From the NCBI GenBank assembly GCA_024138015.1, contig JAMXBB010000011.1, positions 79,979,403 through 80,043,402 of the forward strand: 64,000 nt of DNA. The letters are read 5' to 3'. Position 1 is the stretch's first letter. Every line of letters begins with the position of its first letter. The position numbers and the translations under genes are program-made. The notes below the pieces were generated by a model, which was given only the letters and a program-made list of their open reading frames with translations, was not told where the DNA came from and made no database searches. The stretch is from Lumnitzera littorea (Eukaryota; Streptophyta; Magnoliopsida; Myrtales; Combretaceae). This document shows, piece by piece, positions 35,922 to 48,620 of this stretch.

Positions 35922-36116
35922 CTGTATATTTTTTTCAAAAATTTGCACTTCGTATGCAACTTGACTACCCCAAAGTTGTAATAAGTTTCATATGGAGCCT
36001 ATTTTCGTACTAATTTTTTGTGAGGGTACTATTTACATACTAAATTCTAGCAATTAGCTTTGGTTAAGTAAGCTGCAGTCAAGTAAGTAAGATTTGGTGT
36101 TCAACTCAAGCATAGA

Positions 36117-36259
36117 GGAAAAAGAATTAGTAGTTAACCCCAGCTTACTCGAAGGGGTCTAAGGGTAAGCAAGCGGGGAAACCACATTGGGTGGCTCAAG
36201 TAGGGTGTGATAAGTTACGTGGTCATGTTGGTTACATAACAGAGTGCATAGTAATGGTG
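36117..36259. other. Spacer between foldback element and solo LTR A2
   Basis: Short unrecognised sequence that also continues after the solo LTR (38116 onward). Confidence 0.4.
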
Positions 36260-36264
36260 GTTTT

Positions 36265-38110
36265 TGTAAGCCCCACAACCAGTCACTCAAGGTTTCAATC
36301 GGCTAAAAGATCCGATCAAGCCTAAATTATAAGTAAAATCAGAAATATTAGTAAAAATAATCCAGTAAGTTTGAATTTAAAAAAATAAGCAATAAAATAA
36401 AAGAACATATAAATTCCAAATTTTAAGTATATAACTCGTTATTTATCGAAAATACGTAAAATGCATTCCGGTAATTAATAAATCGCTAGAAATAAATTAT
36501 ATGTATACTAAAAATCATAAAATGACCTAAATAATATTTAGGAATATTTATTTGTACTATATATGAATTTACATATAGGTATAAATACGCGTAATTACTT
36601 AAAATATGTGAAATGTGCTAAAATAATACTAAATAATTAAAGAAAATTTATAATTAATTAAGAAAAAATTAGAAAAAATGATGGAAAATTCAGAAATGAG
36701 GCATGGCAATCTGGAATTGAAGAAACAAAATCAACCAATTAAAATACAACAAATAGAAAGTGGAAAATAAAAGAGATAAGGTAGTTGTTTAATCAAATTA
36801 ATGCACAATAATTTCCCTAAAGCTCTATAAATAGTAAGAAAATTTCAAAAGCTCATTTGGTCAATTTAGAGAGTGAAAAAAATAGGGAGAGGCGAAATTG
36901 AGAGAAAAATTAGGATTACGAAAAAAAATAAAAAAAAAACTATGCAATTAGGGCCATAAAGGGGAACTAACACCAGACGAGCAGCTACGAATGGATGGCC
37001 ACCACCACCACACGGTTGTGCAGTGCCTAGACCGGCCGACAAGGCTACGGAGATCCAACTCACTCACTTGAGGCAAGTTGGGATTAATATGATACTGTAT
37101 TTTGGAGGCTTGAGATTATGTTTAGTTGTGCTTGTTAGATAGTTTGTTCTGTGAATGTGCTTGATTATGAGTAATGCTATGATTCTATTTGTTGTTCTAG
37201 CTTGTATTGTGTGATTTGTATAAAATGATTAATCACCCTAAACTGGACCTAATCAAATATACGACTTGTAATCATAATCAGACCTGCATAGCAACCCATT
37301 AGGGGAAACCTAGAATTCTTTGGCCGAATACCGACTCCTTCAAAAGGGATATCACAAGATTGCATAAGGGTCCCTTCTTCATCCTTAGTCGAACTAAGTG
37401 ATAGGAGAGGAGGTCGCAACGAGGGTGAAGTCAATGGTTCGAAGGTAGTTGTGGGAGGAGCGGTGTCTCCATTACATAAGCTGGGTTTAGTTGTAAGCTG
37501 TTGCATTAACAGCAACTCCTCAATCCGGATTAGAGCGAGCGTAATTTCTCTAATCTCACAATGGGTGGGACAACGTCGTACGATAGCAATTGCTTGAACA
37601 TGCATTGCACCTAATAAGTTGGTTGATAACCTTATTATGTTTATAATATAGTTTTAAGTCCTCCATCCTAACTTACTGAACTATGGTTGCTCACATCCTT
37701 ATAGACGTTATGCAGGTGCTGGCTAAGAAGCGACATACAACTACTCTGAAACTAGCAACTGCTGGATCCTGAGGAGTAAGGAAAAACATTTGAAGAATAA
37801 ACATATATTTTTAAGGTCTAAGCTTTTATTTTAGAATTTTTTATTTCTGAATAATATAATAACTAGGAAATATATTACGGAGAAATATTGTAAACGTTAA
37901 TTATAATAACTAAAGTTTAGTGTATATATATATTTTCTCACTTTCTTAGGTAAATGATTTATTTAAATTACAAACCGTTTACTTCAAAGCGAGTTAGTCA
38001 TGAATGCCTTGTGTAGATCAGGTCTAAGATAGTAGTTGTAAGGCAAACTTCTATCTTAGAATGGTTTACACTGTAGGGCTGTTACGATTCTGCCGCTTTA
38101 GAATGTGACC
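36265..38110 (+). mobile_element. Solo LTR, family A, copy 2 (internally deleted)
   Basis: Starts TGTAAGCCCCACAACC and ends TAGAATGTGACC, with perfect GTTTT target duplications (36260-36264, 38111-38115). It is 1846 bases, about 1.05 kb shorter than copies 3 and 4, because the AT-rich middle is missing. TATAAATA at 36826-36833 lies 560 bases from the start, as in other copies, followed by the CCACCACCACCACAC block near 36997. Open frames inside are not real genes. Confidence 0.9.
36826..36833 (+). promoter_or_regulatory. TATA box of family A LTR, copy 2
   Basis: CTCTATAAATAG, the presumed LTR Pol II promoter; it is conserved at offset 560-590 in copies 2, 3 and 4. Confidence 0.7.
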
Positions 38111-38115
38111 GTTTT

Positions 38116-38995
38116 CATAACGTTAGGTGACATGGGTTTGTGAGTCTCAATTGGAGGGTTGTTGGGGTTGTTTTTTTACCAAAAAATAATGAATTTGGGG
38201 TGTTGGAGTGATGTAAGAGTGTTTAAAGGTGGTGGATTTGATTGAAATCAAGTGGTCACAACTGTAGATGTAGAGAAAGAAAGGGAAGTTGTAGAGGTCG
38301 AAAGTTTAGAGTGAGAAAATTACAATTTGAGCCATTTGAGAGATTATTGAAGAGAATGGATGTCCAAAGCTTATTCCTTACGATGCAAGAGTCTATTTAT
38401 AGACTCAAATGGTTGTAAATGAAAGGAATTAGAAAGATCAAAAGTCGAGGTTTTACATTTATTTCTTAGACATTTTGATTTGAAATTTGGAAGCAAAGGG
38501 GCTTATTTTAGAAAATTAACTTTTAGAATCGATCCCTTAATGTTCTAGTCCAAAAAACCAAGTTACTAAATTGCCTTGGCTTAAACGAGCATGTTTTTTA
38601 GTTTGAATGCTTCATCAATGGCGAATGCTTCATCAATGGTGAATGCAAGCTTAAGTATCAAAGGAGAAAGACAACGTGTCTTATAGCACATCGTCAACCT
38701 CCTAACGCGGTTAACCTTATCCTATTCATGTTAATTGGACAAGCGATTGTCAAAAAAATTATTATTATTATTTATTCATTTTTATTGTTCTTTTTTCTTT
38801 CTTTCTTTTTCTCTTGAAAATAAATCAACTAAAAATAAGATTAAGTAAAATAAAACCTCCTATTGCCTAAAGCAAGATTTGAACTAGGTTTTAGACAAAT
38901 CATAGGAACCCAAATTCCATCCCATTAGACTAATAAGATTCCCAAACCATTCTAAAATCCCAAAACATTTTTTAAGTCTATACGTAGAATTTGCC
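38116..38995 (-). mobile_element. LTR-like sequence, class unclear
   Basis: Minus-strand TATAAATA (38401-38394) within GAGTCTATAAATAGACTC and a tRNA-like module near 38870-38937 resemble LTR architecture. An 18-bp tandem pair (GCTTCATCAATGGYGAAT) occurs near 38609-38644. Ends and target duplications not found. Confidence 0.35.
38868..38937 (-). promoter_or_regulatory. tRNA-like A and B box module
   Basis: On the minus strand CTTATTAGTCTAATGGG (A-like) then TAGTTCAAATCTT (B-like). It is similar in design to the modules in family B LTRs but in different sequence. Confidence 0.35.
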
Positions 38996-41900
38996 TTACT
39001 ATTCTAATAAGATACCCGCTTTCTAACCCGGTAGATCCATTTATATATATATATATATTAAGGAAATGACTATTTTTACTCTATTAGTCATTACATAAGA
39101 AATTAACTTGTATTATTTACAAAATATAAGTAACACAATGAGGATTGAAGAATCTATTTGTTATAGCCTCTTCATCATATATATTTTGCGACAGCATACA
39201 TAGAGCACCTAGTAATATTATTATACAATACATTTAGTGATCTATCTAGACTATATCTTAATTTTTCTATATGTTTTGATTTTATAGATATGATCAATTT
39301 TTGCATAAAATAATTTGTTAACTACTTAACTAATTTCTTTTTCGATGTAATAGATACACAATCACCTTTTAGCAAAAAAAAAAAGAGTCAATCATAGATG
39401 CATACACATAAATATTAATAGAAAATGGTAAACATAATTAATGTTGTTATCACCCACGTTTCTATCTATTTATTATTTTAGATATTAAAATTTTAGTTTA
39501 TATTATATTATTAATTTATTACTTTCTATCAGGTAACCAATTTCCATTGGGTTTATTATTTTAGTTAATAGCATATTTTAGTCAATTCAAGTCTAAATAA
39601 GCAAACTGAAACTAACATTTCATTTGAATTATCCCCTTTCATGCTCTAAAAATCAGTCAAATCGATCTCTCAAAAAAAATTATTATTTTATAAAGTGGAA
39701 TACTTTTTTCACCAAAAACTCAATTTTTTATGTAATCAATATAAATCTTAGGCTAAAAAGGGTTATTTTTGGCCCAAGAATGCTAAACTTTTATTTTACT
39801 CTCAATTTTCATTTTTTTAAAATCTAAATTTTACATTTTTAGGTGCTTTTCAATAATTATTACTTTTATCATTTTTTTCAAAGAGGAGCCAAAAATACAG
39901 TGTGGATAAAAGTCATATTGAGTGTGGTTTAGAATTATAGAACCCAACTAACCATACGATTTAGACGAACTGCAACCAAGCCATGATGCCCGCTGCAGTG
40001 GGATCGGATACTTCTAGGAGTGTTGTCTAGAATCATGGGCACTCACGTATTGGTTTGCTACACGTAAAATTAATGCTCAATGAAGTTTGATTATTGTATT
40101 AAAAAAAGGAACACGTGCAGTTTGATGTTTGTGTGTGTTTGTGGAAATTATGTATTAGTTTATCGTATATTACTCTTCTTTTCTTTTTTAGGTGTTGATG
40201 TATTTGCTCATAGTTTATGATTTGAGTTTAGATTCAACCTTTGCCTCAGGGGTAGAAATATCGCTAGACAAAGAGTCCTGATAAGCGACAACAGCCTGTA
40301 TTATTTCTTGTAAAGTAAAGACTTCTTATTGCAAAGGTCTTTACAAATTTCAAGTAAATTATGGATATTTTGAGTTTTATTAATTATCTTTGTGTTTATT
40401 ATAAGCAAAAGTTTTCCATATATAATTGTGGATTTCTAAAATCGTCTTTAAAAAATGACAAATATTTTCAAAAAGCTAATGAACAAATTTCATGAAGTAA
40501 AATTGATTTAGAAACCTACTCAAGTGTATAGCAAGCCTTAATATATTCTACTTAACTAGAGTACATGGTTGATTGTCATCTCATTGTCCTTTAGGTTTCA
40601 AAGCATCACAGATTAGCTATGAAGGGTCATTGCTTTGATCTCGATGACTATAAATAAGCCTTGATCAGTCGAAGTTTATGACCACTTTGAGCTTTTTTTT
40701 TTTCTCGATGATCTATCTAGCCTCATATTTGCTGCAATTCATTTAGTGATAAGAAGAACAAATGATATTAATCGGGGTTGAGAAGTAAGGCATTACAACC
40801 ATTAACCTTGCCGTGAGTTCGTTTTGAACATTCATGGCCGAAAGTGCTCTAATGTCGTCACTAGATGGAAACAAGGTTTGGCCCCCTTGACGCACCGCCC
40901 AAGTAATTTCCCTTAATGAAGAGCCTGTTGTCCGAAATGGTGAAAGGAAAAAAATTGAACGACGTAATAGCTCTTGTTTCAGCAGCTACCCATCCATTAT
41001 CCGTAGCAGACCCGACCTTGCGAATTCAATTACAATTTACACAATGCCAGCTGGCTCGTCATGCGCCGCGTGCCTCTGTATTTTTCAACGTCTAATCTCC
41101 ATTCCTCATAACTTGAAAAAGTAATGCAATCAGTGGATGAGATTTAAAATATAAAAATCATTTTTTGCTGCAATGCAACAACTTCCACCAAGTAATATTA
41201 AACATTGCTGACTTCTATTTTTTCCATTTACTTTGAGAACTTGGATTGGCATTATTATTAATAGAACCAATTTCATGAGATTTTAATTTCTAGTAGATGT
41301 CTCTTGAGATAGGAAATTTTTTAAACATGTGGATAAAATTTAAAATTGATTGCGTACTCCAATATTCCTTTTTTTATTATTAAAAAAAAAAAGAAAGAAT
41401 GTTTATTTATATCCAATTTCAATATTACTACTTATAATCTCTGTAACTTATTTTGAGGTTATAAACATCTGCCTAATTTGTTAATAAAAAGTAATAGACT
41501 ATTATTGAACCCCTTCTTCTTCTTCTCTCTCTCACATATACACACACACTCACTTATATACACATATACACACAAATCAATAAATTATAAATACTATATA
41601 ACATCCATAAATTATACTATCACATATTAAATTATAAAAACATATTTCCAAGAGTAAAACTGACAATACATACTAATACCACGGTACCAAATTTTACCAT
41701 CGTCATCAAATAAACACAATCATTACTATCATTGTTCTTATTTGTGATAAGGTTAGATATTTTTAATTTTTATTATATATAGCATATTGTATCTTTTCTT
41801 TTAATTTGGGGATTTTCTTATATAATACCATGTAGATGTCAGTTATATTTTATGTGATTTAATATATACAACAAATATCATAGATAAAGTAATGTATATA

Positions 41901-43161
41901 CTGCATGCAATATATTATTTATAATTTACAATATCCGATACCGAAACCATATTTGACAATATCTACTACATAACATGTGTTAATTATTATATATCGTATA
42001 AGATATAACATAATATGTCTTGTGCATCATTCTATACATTATAATTAAGGCACCAAGTAAGTAAAAAAGTTGATTGCTTTTAATATATTTCTTTTATTAA
42101 ATATAAATTGTAACTCCATACAATATCCTCACTCATAAATTTTTTATTTACTTTTTCACAAAATATTTATCATTAAAATTGAGCTATGAGAAAAACAATT
42201 AAATTGATTCATTCTTCAAGCCAAAAAAAGAAGAAGAAGAAGAAGATTGCAATCCCTCATAGCTTACAATAACTATAGAAAATAAAGAACTCAAGAAACA
42301 ACAAATAAAAACAACAAGAGTCAATAAAGATAGTTAGGATATCCCAACCATAGAGCATAATCTAAGATTGCGACGTTAAATATGAGATTATCATATAAAT
42401 AAGTGTGATGAGATTCGAATAATGTACCTAATAACTAGATTGTTTCAACTTATTATATATGAATATCCACTTTCTGATAATAAAAATCATGAAAGATGTT
42501 TTCAACCTTCTTGTTTTAACAAATTTCCTACATGATTGGAATACTTACCTGTAAAAGATGTAGCTTTCTATCTTTATTGTTTTATGTTTAATAAGGTCAC
42601 AAGTGATTGATTATGAAATAATGTATTCATTGAAATGGGATTTAGAAATTGAAAGAAGGCGAATTATGGAAGCAATTGTTTGCTTTTTACTCATATTAGA
42701 TCATCTCTAAGTTCTCCTCATATTTTATTGTTGGTCCGGGTGAACAATCCTGGGGTGAGTTTGAATTGATTGTTAAATAAAAAATCTAAGCTTTAACCAA
42801 TTTTTAGTTATTGATGTTCAAGAGTAATTATGAATGCTAAATTTGTATTTTCATTCTAACATATTAGAAATACCCACAAATTTAGATCAAAATATTGCAT
42901 GCAAAAGTTTCTTATCTTGGTTTCTAAACTGATATTTAACTGAGCTTCTAATTTTTTTTCTTATAGCCTTTCTACCTAATTATGTTCTACTTAGAAATGG
43001 GCTTTTGATTAGTTTGTTAACTCTCAATCAATAAAACAAATAACAATAAATAAATTACTAAAAAGATAAATAAATAAATGATAAAAAAAAATCAAGCAAT
43101 TATATATAGTGTTCTACCTTATGCGTTGATCTATTCTTCTAACATGTGGTTAGGCATCAAG
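38996..43161. other. Non-coding AT-rich stretch
   Basis: Nothing recognisable as a gene. It contains a (TA)n tract near 39042-39059 and (AAG)n at 42228-42246. A slightly GC-richer patch at 40790-41100 has no open frame of note. The frame at 39624-39827 is AT-rich and unsupported. Confidence 0.5.
42228..42246. repeat. (AAG)n microsatellite
   Basis: About six AAG units following an A run. Confidence 0.9.
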
Positions 43162-44142
43162 TGTGAGTACCCACTATTTGAAAGAAACTTTACAACGAGG
43201 TGAACAGTTTTCACGACTTCACTTTGCCTCCTATGTACTTAGGAGCTAAGTTATCATAGGTCTTACCTCGACTTAGTAGGTCTCTTTAAGACATTAAAGA
43301 AAAGGTTGTTGAAATGAGTTTAATACAGTAGCTATGTGAAGCTACACTATGGATATGACTCATCGAAGAGCATGACACTTCTTTGTTCTCACTTGCTATC
43401 ACTTACAAACCAAGGATCCAAGGTTCACTTGCCACTGATCTCGAGTTATCAGTAAGATTTAAGATTAGATAAAAATGTAAAGTCAATATAACTTAGAGAA
43501 ACTGTTATCACAAGAAACAAGGGAATATTCATTCGATAAGCAGATGGATGATCTTGCAACTTACATCAACATAGAGCTTTTATAGTGGGCTCTTGAGGTA
43601 ACTAAGAAGGGAAGGAATTAACAGTAGAATAAAGTTTAACTTCCTTTAATATTCTAAAAAGGGCAACAAAGGAAAAATACAAAAAGGAATGATGGTAAAA
43701 TTGTAGAAAAAGGAAGGACACGTGTTATGGATGGGTTAGCATAGTACTTTGACATAGATTAGACAAAAGGCAAAGCTCTTACGTATAACCAAGTTGTGGT
43801 AAATTGGTATATGGTAGATCTGGTTAACATCAGTAAATGCATCATGTCTATAGGTAAGGAAACAGGTTGGGAATAGGAGCCGAGCTATTTTCATGCCCTA
43901 CTAAGCTAGATGAATGAACAGAACAGCTTGGAAGTAAGGATTCAGAAACTAGATCAAGTGAATGGAGCTCAAATAGAGCAGGGAAAGAGCATAACAAAGG
44001 TCTAGATAAGGGTTAAAACTCATCCTTATCAAGTTGTTGGAGCAGTATTCACTTGGTGAATCCTTGCAAGCCTCAAAGTCTTCCTTGCACCATTGGCCCA
44101 AAGGTTAGTAAGGCAGTAGAAGAGGTCAGTGCGATTCCATCA
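43162..44142 (-). repeat. 3' LTR of the gypsy element
   Basis: Reads TGATGGAATCGCACTGACC at its minus-strand start (44142), preceded by an AGAAGA purine stretch. Homologous blocks with the 5' LTR include ATTCATTC-ATAAG-AGATGGATGAT, AAAGGAAAAATACAAAAAGG and GCAAGCCTCAAAGTCTTCCT. The downstream end is less certain: the 5' LTR seems to extend about 235 bases further, so this copy may be truncated at 43162. Confidence 0.85.
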
Positions 44143-45480
44143 TCTTCTAGGGGGTGTTTGAGATTTGCACTCAAATCTCATTCAGACTCTTCTTCGGGAA
44201 TATAAGGCATTAGGTCAGCGACATTAAAGGTCATGACACTTTATACCCCTTTGGCAGTTATAACTCATAAGCATTCTCATTAATCTTTTGTAATACCTTG
44301 AAGGTCTATCGGTTTAGGGTGATAGTTCATTGACTCTTTTCTTGGCGAATCAATCTTGGCCCAAATAGATCCATACTAAGTCTGCTAGTTTAAAAGTCAT
44401 GGCCTTCCAACCTTGGTTATGGAGCTCCTTCTGTTTAGCAACGGTCTTAGCCAATTGTTAGGCAACCTTTTGGCACAATCTTTGGAATACCTCGCCTTCT
44501 TCGCACTTTGCAAGCTCTTTTCTTTGGAGTTTGTTGTAATGACCATATCCATGGGTAAGCTTAGATTGACACCATTAATGACCTTAAAGGATGATAGACC
44601 CATCGAGTTGTAGGCGGTTTAGTTGTAGGCAAACTCAATAATTAATAAGCATAAGTCACAATCCTTTAGATTTTTTCCTATAATAGCTTAGAGTAAAGCT
44701 CCTAATATTTGGTTCACTAGTTTAGTATGGCCATATGTATGGGGATAACAAGATGTGATAAACAATAGTTCGGTTCCAAACTTTCACCACAACGTCTTTC
44801 AAAAGAAACTAATGAACTTAGAATCATTAGATACTATGCTCTTTGGAACTCCATGCAATCGTACAATTTCTTACAAAAAGAGTTTAGTATAGAAATAGCA
44901 TCATCAAACTTATGACAAGGGGTGAAATGACCTATTTTATTGAATTAATCTACCACAACCATAATGAAATCATTCTACCAGGATATCTTAGGTAGGCCTA
45001 GCATAAAGTCTACGCTCAGGTCAATCTAAGGTTGTTTAAGGACAGGTAAGTGCAAGTATTCACCATAAGGTTTCTTCCTTCCCTTAGCTCATTTGCATAT
45101 TTCACACATTTCTAAAGCCTTATGGATATCCGTCATTATTCCTAGCCAATAGAAATTTTCTTTCAACAACTCATGTGTCATCTTCTCACCAAAATGTCTA
45201 GTCATAACCCTAGCATGAGCTACTTGCACCAACCATTCTCTTTCCTAGCTGTTAGGGATGCATAATTGTCTTTGTTTGAACAAAAAGCATTCACTCAAGT
45301 AGAATCCATCGATAGCAACTCCTTATCTAACTTGGTAACAATGGGTTCAAAGAATGCGTCAACAACATATTGCTTAAGAAGAGTACCAACCCAAGTATTC
45401 ATGTTTGTAAAGTTGTGATAAGTACATGTCAGCGCGATAATGCATCAGCTACTTTGTTGGAACTCCCCTTCTTGTACTTA
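44143..45480 (-). pseudogene. gypsy integrase (pol C-terminal part), broken
   Basis: Reading the minus strand across frames: the zinc-finger region has FYWLGIMTDIHKALEMCEIC (about 45075-45150). The catalytic core has DLSVDFMLGLPKISW near 44990-45040, with the first Asp. The FNKIGHFTPCHKFDDA block and the second Asp region follow (about 44840-44950). The C-terminal domain includes SSFKVINGVNLSLPMD (44560-44610) and ends FNVADLMPYIPEEE (about 44190-44240). Stops are frequent. The frame after that (EDDGIALTSS) runs into the 3' LTR. Known role: inserts the cDNA into the genome. No chromodomain was recognised. Confidence 0.85.
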
Positions 45481-45722
45481 ATCACGTAAAAACAATGTCT
45501 CAAGAAACTTTACCCACTTGGCATGTCATCGAGATAGCTTTTGCTAACCTCTCAAATACTTTAAGGACTCATCGCTTATGTAGATATCAAATTCCCGAGG
45601 TAGCAGGTAATGCTACCAAGTTTGGAGGGCTTAGATTAAGGTATAATACTGCTTGTTATAAGCTAAGTAATTTAATGCGGTTCTACCAAGCTTCTCACAA
45701 AAGTAAGCTAAGGATTGCCAAT
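45480..45722 (-). pseudogene. gypsy RNase H, distal part
   Basis: The minus frame reads SLAYFCEKLGRTALNYLAYN, then HYLLPREFDIYISDESLKYL and HAKWVKFLE, with three stops. The end of the domain (SNKVADALSR-type tail) follows near 45440. The 5' portion of this domain is displaced beyond the inserted solo LTR, at 48621 and above. Confidence 0.85.
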
Positions 45723-48620
45723 TGTAAGCCCTAAAGCTAAGCCAAGTAACCGTAGAATTGAACTTAGAATATAAGGTTTAGGACGATCGGTTAAAGGATT
45801 TGATCAAACCCAAATTATACATTATTGATAGAAAAATTAGTAAAAATGACCCCGTAAACTTGAATTTAAGAAAATAAATAATAAAATAGGAGACTATAAA
45901 ATTTTCAAATTTTAAGTATAATAATTATTAATTACCGAAAAGGCGAAAAGTGTAATCTAATAATTAATAAATCACTAGAGATAGATTATATGTATACTAA
46001 AAATTATAGAATGACCTAAATAATAATTAGGAATATTTACATGTACCCCATATGTATTTACATATAGATAAAAATACGCGAAATTACTTAAATTGGCCAA
46101 AAACTTAATAAATAATTAAAAAAATTATTAATTAATTGAGGAAAAATCACAAAAAAAATCAGAAGGGTAGGGAATGATGAATATCTGGTCGTGGCAAGTC
46201 AGGAGTTGAAGAAGAAAAATTAGCCAATTAGAATCAAGCGACACAAAAGCTAAAAATTAAGTGATTTAGACAATTATCTAATTTAATGCATATTAAATAC
46301 CACCAAGCTCTATAAATAGGGAAAAAATTCACAGAACTCCTTTGAACAGTTACAAATCAAAGAAAAATAGAGAGCTTCGAAAATTCAAGAGAAAAACCAA
46401 AAAAAAAAAAAAAGAAAGGAAAACTATGCAGTTAAGGCTAGTGAGCCAAACCCACATACCATCACCACCTAGGACCGAGCCGCCGCCACCACCACCACCC
46501 CACTCTAGACCTACCGTCTAGGCCGGCCGACACACTTGGACCAGATTTGGACAGCCAAAAGGCATCAAACCGGGTGAGTCCATTATCTACTCCGGTTTTG
46601 TATAAATTCTTAAAATTAGTTATTTTGCCCAAAAAATTATGAAATTTGTTATTCTGAGGTTTTATTGTATATAGATTTAGGGAAAAATAGTGATTTAGTT
46701 TAATCACGTATGAAAATATAGGGTTCTTAACAAATTAAGCAAAATCGAGCATAATTAGAACTAGAAATAAATAGACTTAGGAGTATAATTTGGAGCTCAA
46801 TTTTTTTTTTTTTTTTTTGTAGAATGCTTAAATGATATAGAACAATGTTATAAAGCCATTTTTTTTTAAATTAATTTTTTCAATTTTTAAGTTAATTTTT
46901 AGCCCTAAAATGATGGAAAAATTGGATAATTTTAGGTTAATTAAGTGATTAAGACACTAATTACTGATTTAGATAGTAATTAGATGTTTAGGGATGTTAA
47001 TCTCTGATGTGAAAACCTAATTGTAGCAAAAAATTGCAAAAAATTAGGAATATGAGGAATTGAAAATTTAATAAATCTAAAAAATTAAGGTTATTTAGAT
47101 AATATTATAATAAAAATCAGAATATACTAAATCTAAAACAAAATTTAATTTTAAGTAATTGTATAAAAATGTAAGATTTTCTTACATCGAGAATAAATTT
47201 GATACCCCAATTAGGATTAGCATGTACCGAATAGTTTAGAATACTAAATTAAGACCCAATAGGATATTAGAATACTCGAGCTTAATATGATTAATTTCAC
47301 ATTAGGATTCGAGCATATTTAAGATTTCGAAATCAAAACTAGAATCTAATTTAGGATTCGAACCCCAAAACAGGGCAAAAAGAATCATTAGTACATAATA
47401 GAAATACATGGAAAAAAATGAGTTAAATTATAACTTAGAATATGAATTCTTAAGGTATAAGCACTAAATGACCTATTTGTATTATAGGGTACCTAGAGAC
47501 GAATCAGCTTGGAATTAAGTGATCGAGCGACTGAGAAATTCCCAGTAAGTTGGGTTATTACTTATTGTAATAGAGTACTATTTTCATGGTACTCGGAGAC
47601 TTAGGATTGTATATGGTTATGATTGTAAGTAGTTTACTCATGTGTTTGATGTATCTGAATTCATGCTGAAATTGTGGTATGATGGATTTTGTGTTATGAT
47701 TGAATTGGTGTGAATTGTTTAAAAACCCTAAGCGAAATTTAATCTTATTTGACTCTAATGATCTAAAATGTCATGCATTGCAACCCGTTAAGGGATCATT
47801 AGAATTCTCCAACCAAATACCGACTCCTTCGAAAGGGATAGCGCAGGATTGCATAATGGTTCCTTCTTCATCCTTAGTTGAACTAAGTGATAGGAAAGGA
47901 GGTTGCGGCGAAGGTGAAGTCAATGGTTCAAAGGTAGTCGCAGGAGGAGCGAAGTCTCCATTACACAAGCCTAGGTGTAGTTGTGAGCTGCTGCATAACA
48001 TGGAAACTCCTCAACCCGGATTAGAACGGGTGAAATTTCTCTAATTTCACAACGGACCGAACTACGTTGTGCGATCACACTTGATTATTGCATTGTATGA
48101 AAATAATTGCTTGATAATCTTGTTTGTGTTTGTATGCATTTATGAGTCTCTAATTCAACTTACTGAGCTGTAGTTACTCATACCCTTATAGATCCTTTTG
48201 CAAGTCCTGATTTCTGAACACTTCAAGTATTATGCCGCCTTATAATTATCTAAAGGTTAGTTCTTTTGAAGCCAGGCGTATGAGGATCAATTTACTTAGT
48301 AGTGATGTGTAGCTAGAGTATCCTTTGTAGTTAAGAATGAAAGATTGATAGTTATTATGTAAATTAGTGAACCGTTGTGTTTATGTAAAATTTCCTAGGA
48401 AGTTCTATGGACTTTACATATAATTATATATGTTTATTCAAAATTTGTGATATTTACTATAATTGTAGTTAAACATTTAATCAAACTGTTTACTTCAAAG
48501 CTAGGAGTCGTCGACGCCTTGTATAGATCATGTCTATGGTAGGCACTGTAAGGCCAGTTACTATCATAGAATGGTTTGCACGGCGGGACTGTTGCGATTC
48601 TACAACTTCGGGGTGTAACA
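45723..48620 (+). mobile_element. Solo LTR, family A, copy 3 (in RNase H)
   Basis: Starts TGTAAGCCCTAAAGC and ends TTCGGGGTGTAACA. Flanks CCAAT (45718-45722) and CTGAT (48621-48625) match at only 3 of 5, both differences being transitions. Excision rejoins RNase H (VILMQDQ to QSLAYF). TATAAATA at 46311-46318, then the GCCGCCACCACCACC block near 46481-46500. About 2.9 kb; no retroelement genes. Confidence 0.88.
46311..46318 (+). promoter_or_regulatory. TATA box of family A LTR, copy 3
   Basis: AGCTCTATAAATAGGG, 588 bases from the LTR start, at the same place as in copies 2 and 4. Confidence 0.7.

Larger units (their letters stand above)
30609..36116. mobile_element. Foldback-type element: 1.1-kb inverted arms, about 33-bp loop
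   Basis: Left arm (about 30609-31765) and right arm (about 31797-36116 minus a 3170-base insertion) are inverted copies over essentially their whole length. Matching blocks include TAATATGAAAATAG versus TAGTACGAAAATAG near the tips, AAAGACCAAATTTAATTA (31026-31043, inverted at about 32476-32494), GACTTCTCAAACTCC, and AAATGCTCCATAACTACAC versus AAATGCCCCATAACTGCAC at the loop. Tips are placed approximately and I found no convincing target duplication. Coding-like frames occur in each arm. No known transposase was recognised, so it is probably non-autonomous; foldback elements and foldback-like MULEs have this plan. Confidence 0.8.

Noticed and set aside
37249..37605. Antisense open frame shared with 47771-48001 (words FEPLTSPS, LSSTKDEEGT, IPFEGVG)
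   Set aside because: Both lie at the same place in family A LTRs, so similarity follows from repeat homology; copy 4 has a stop there and no start or promoter context is seen.
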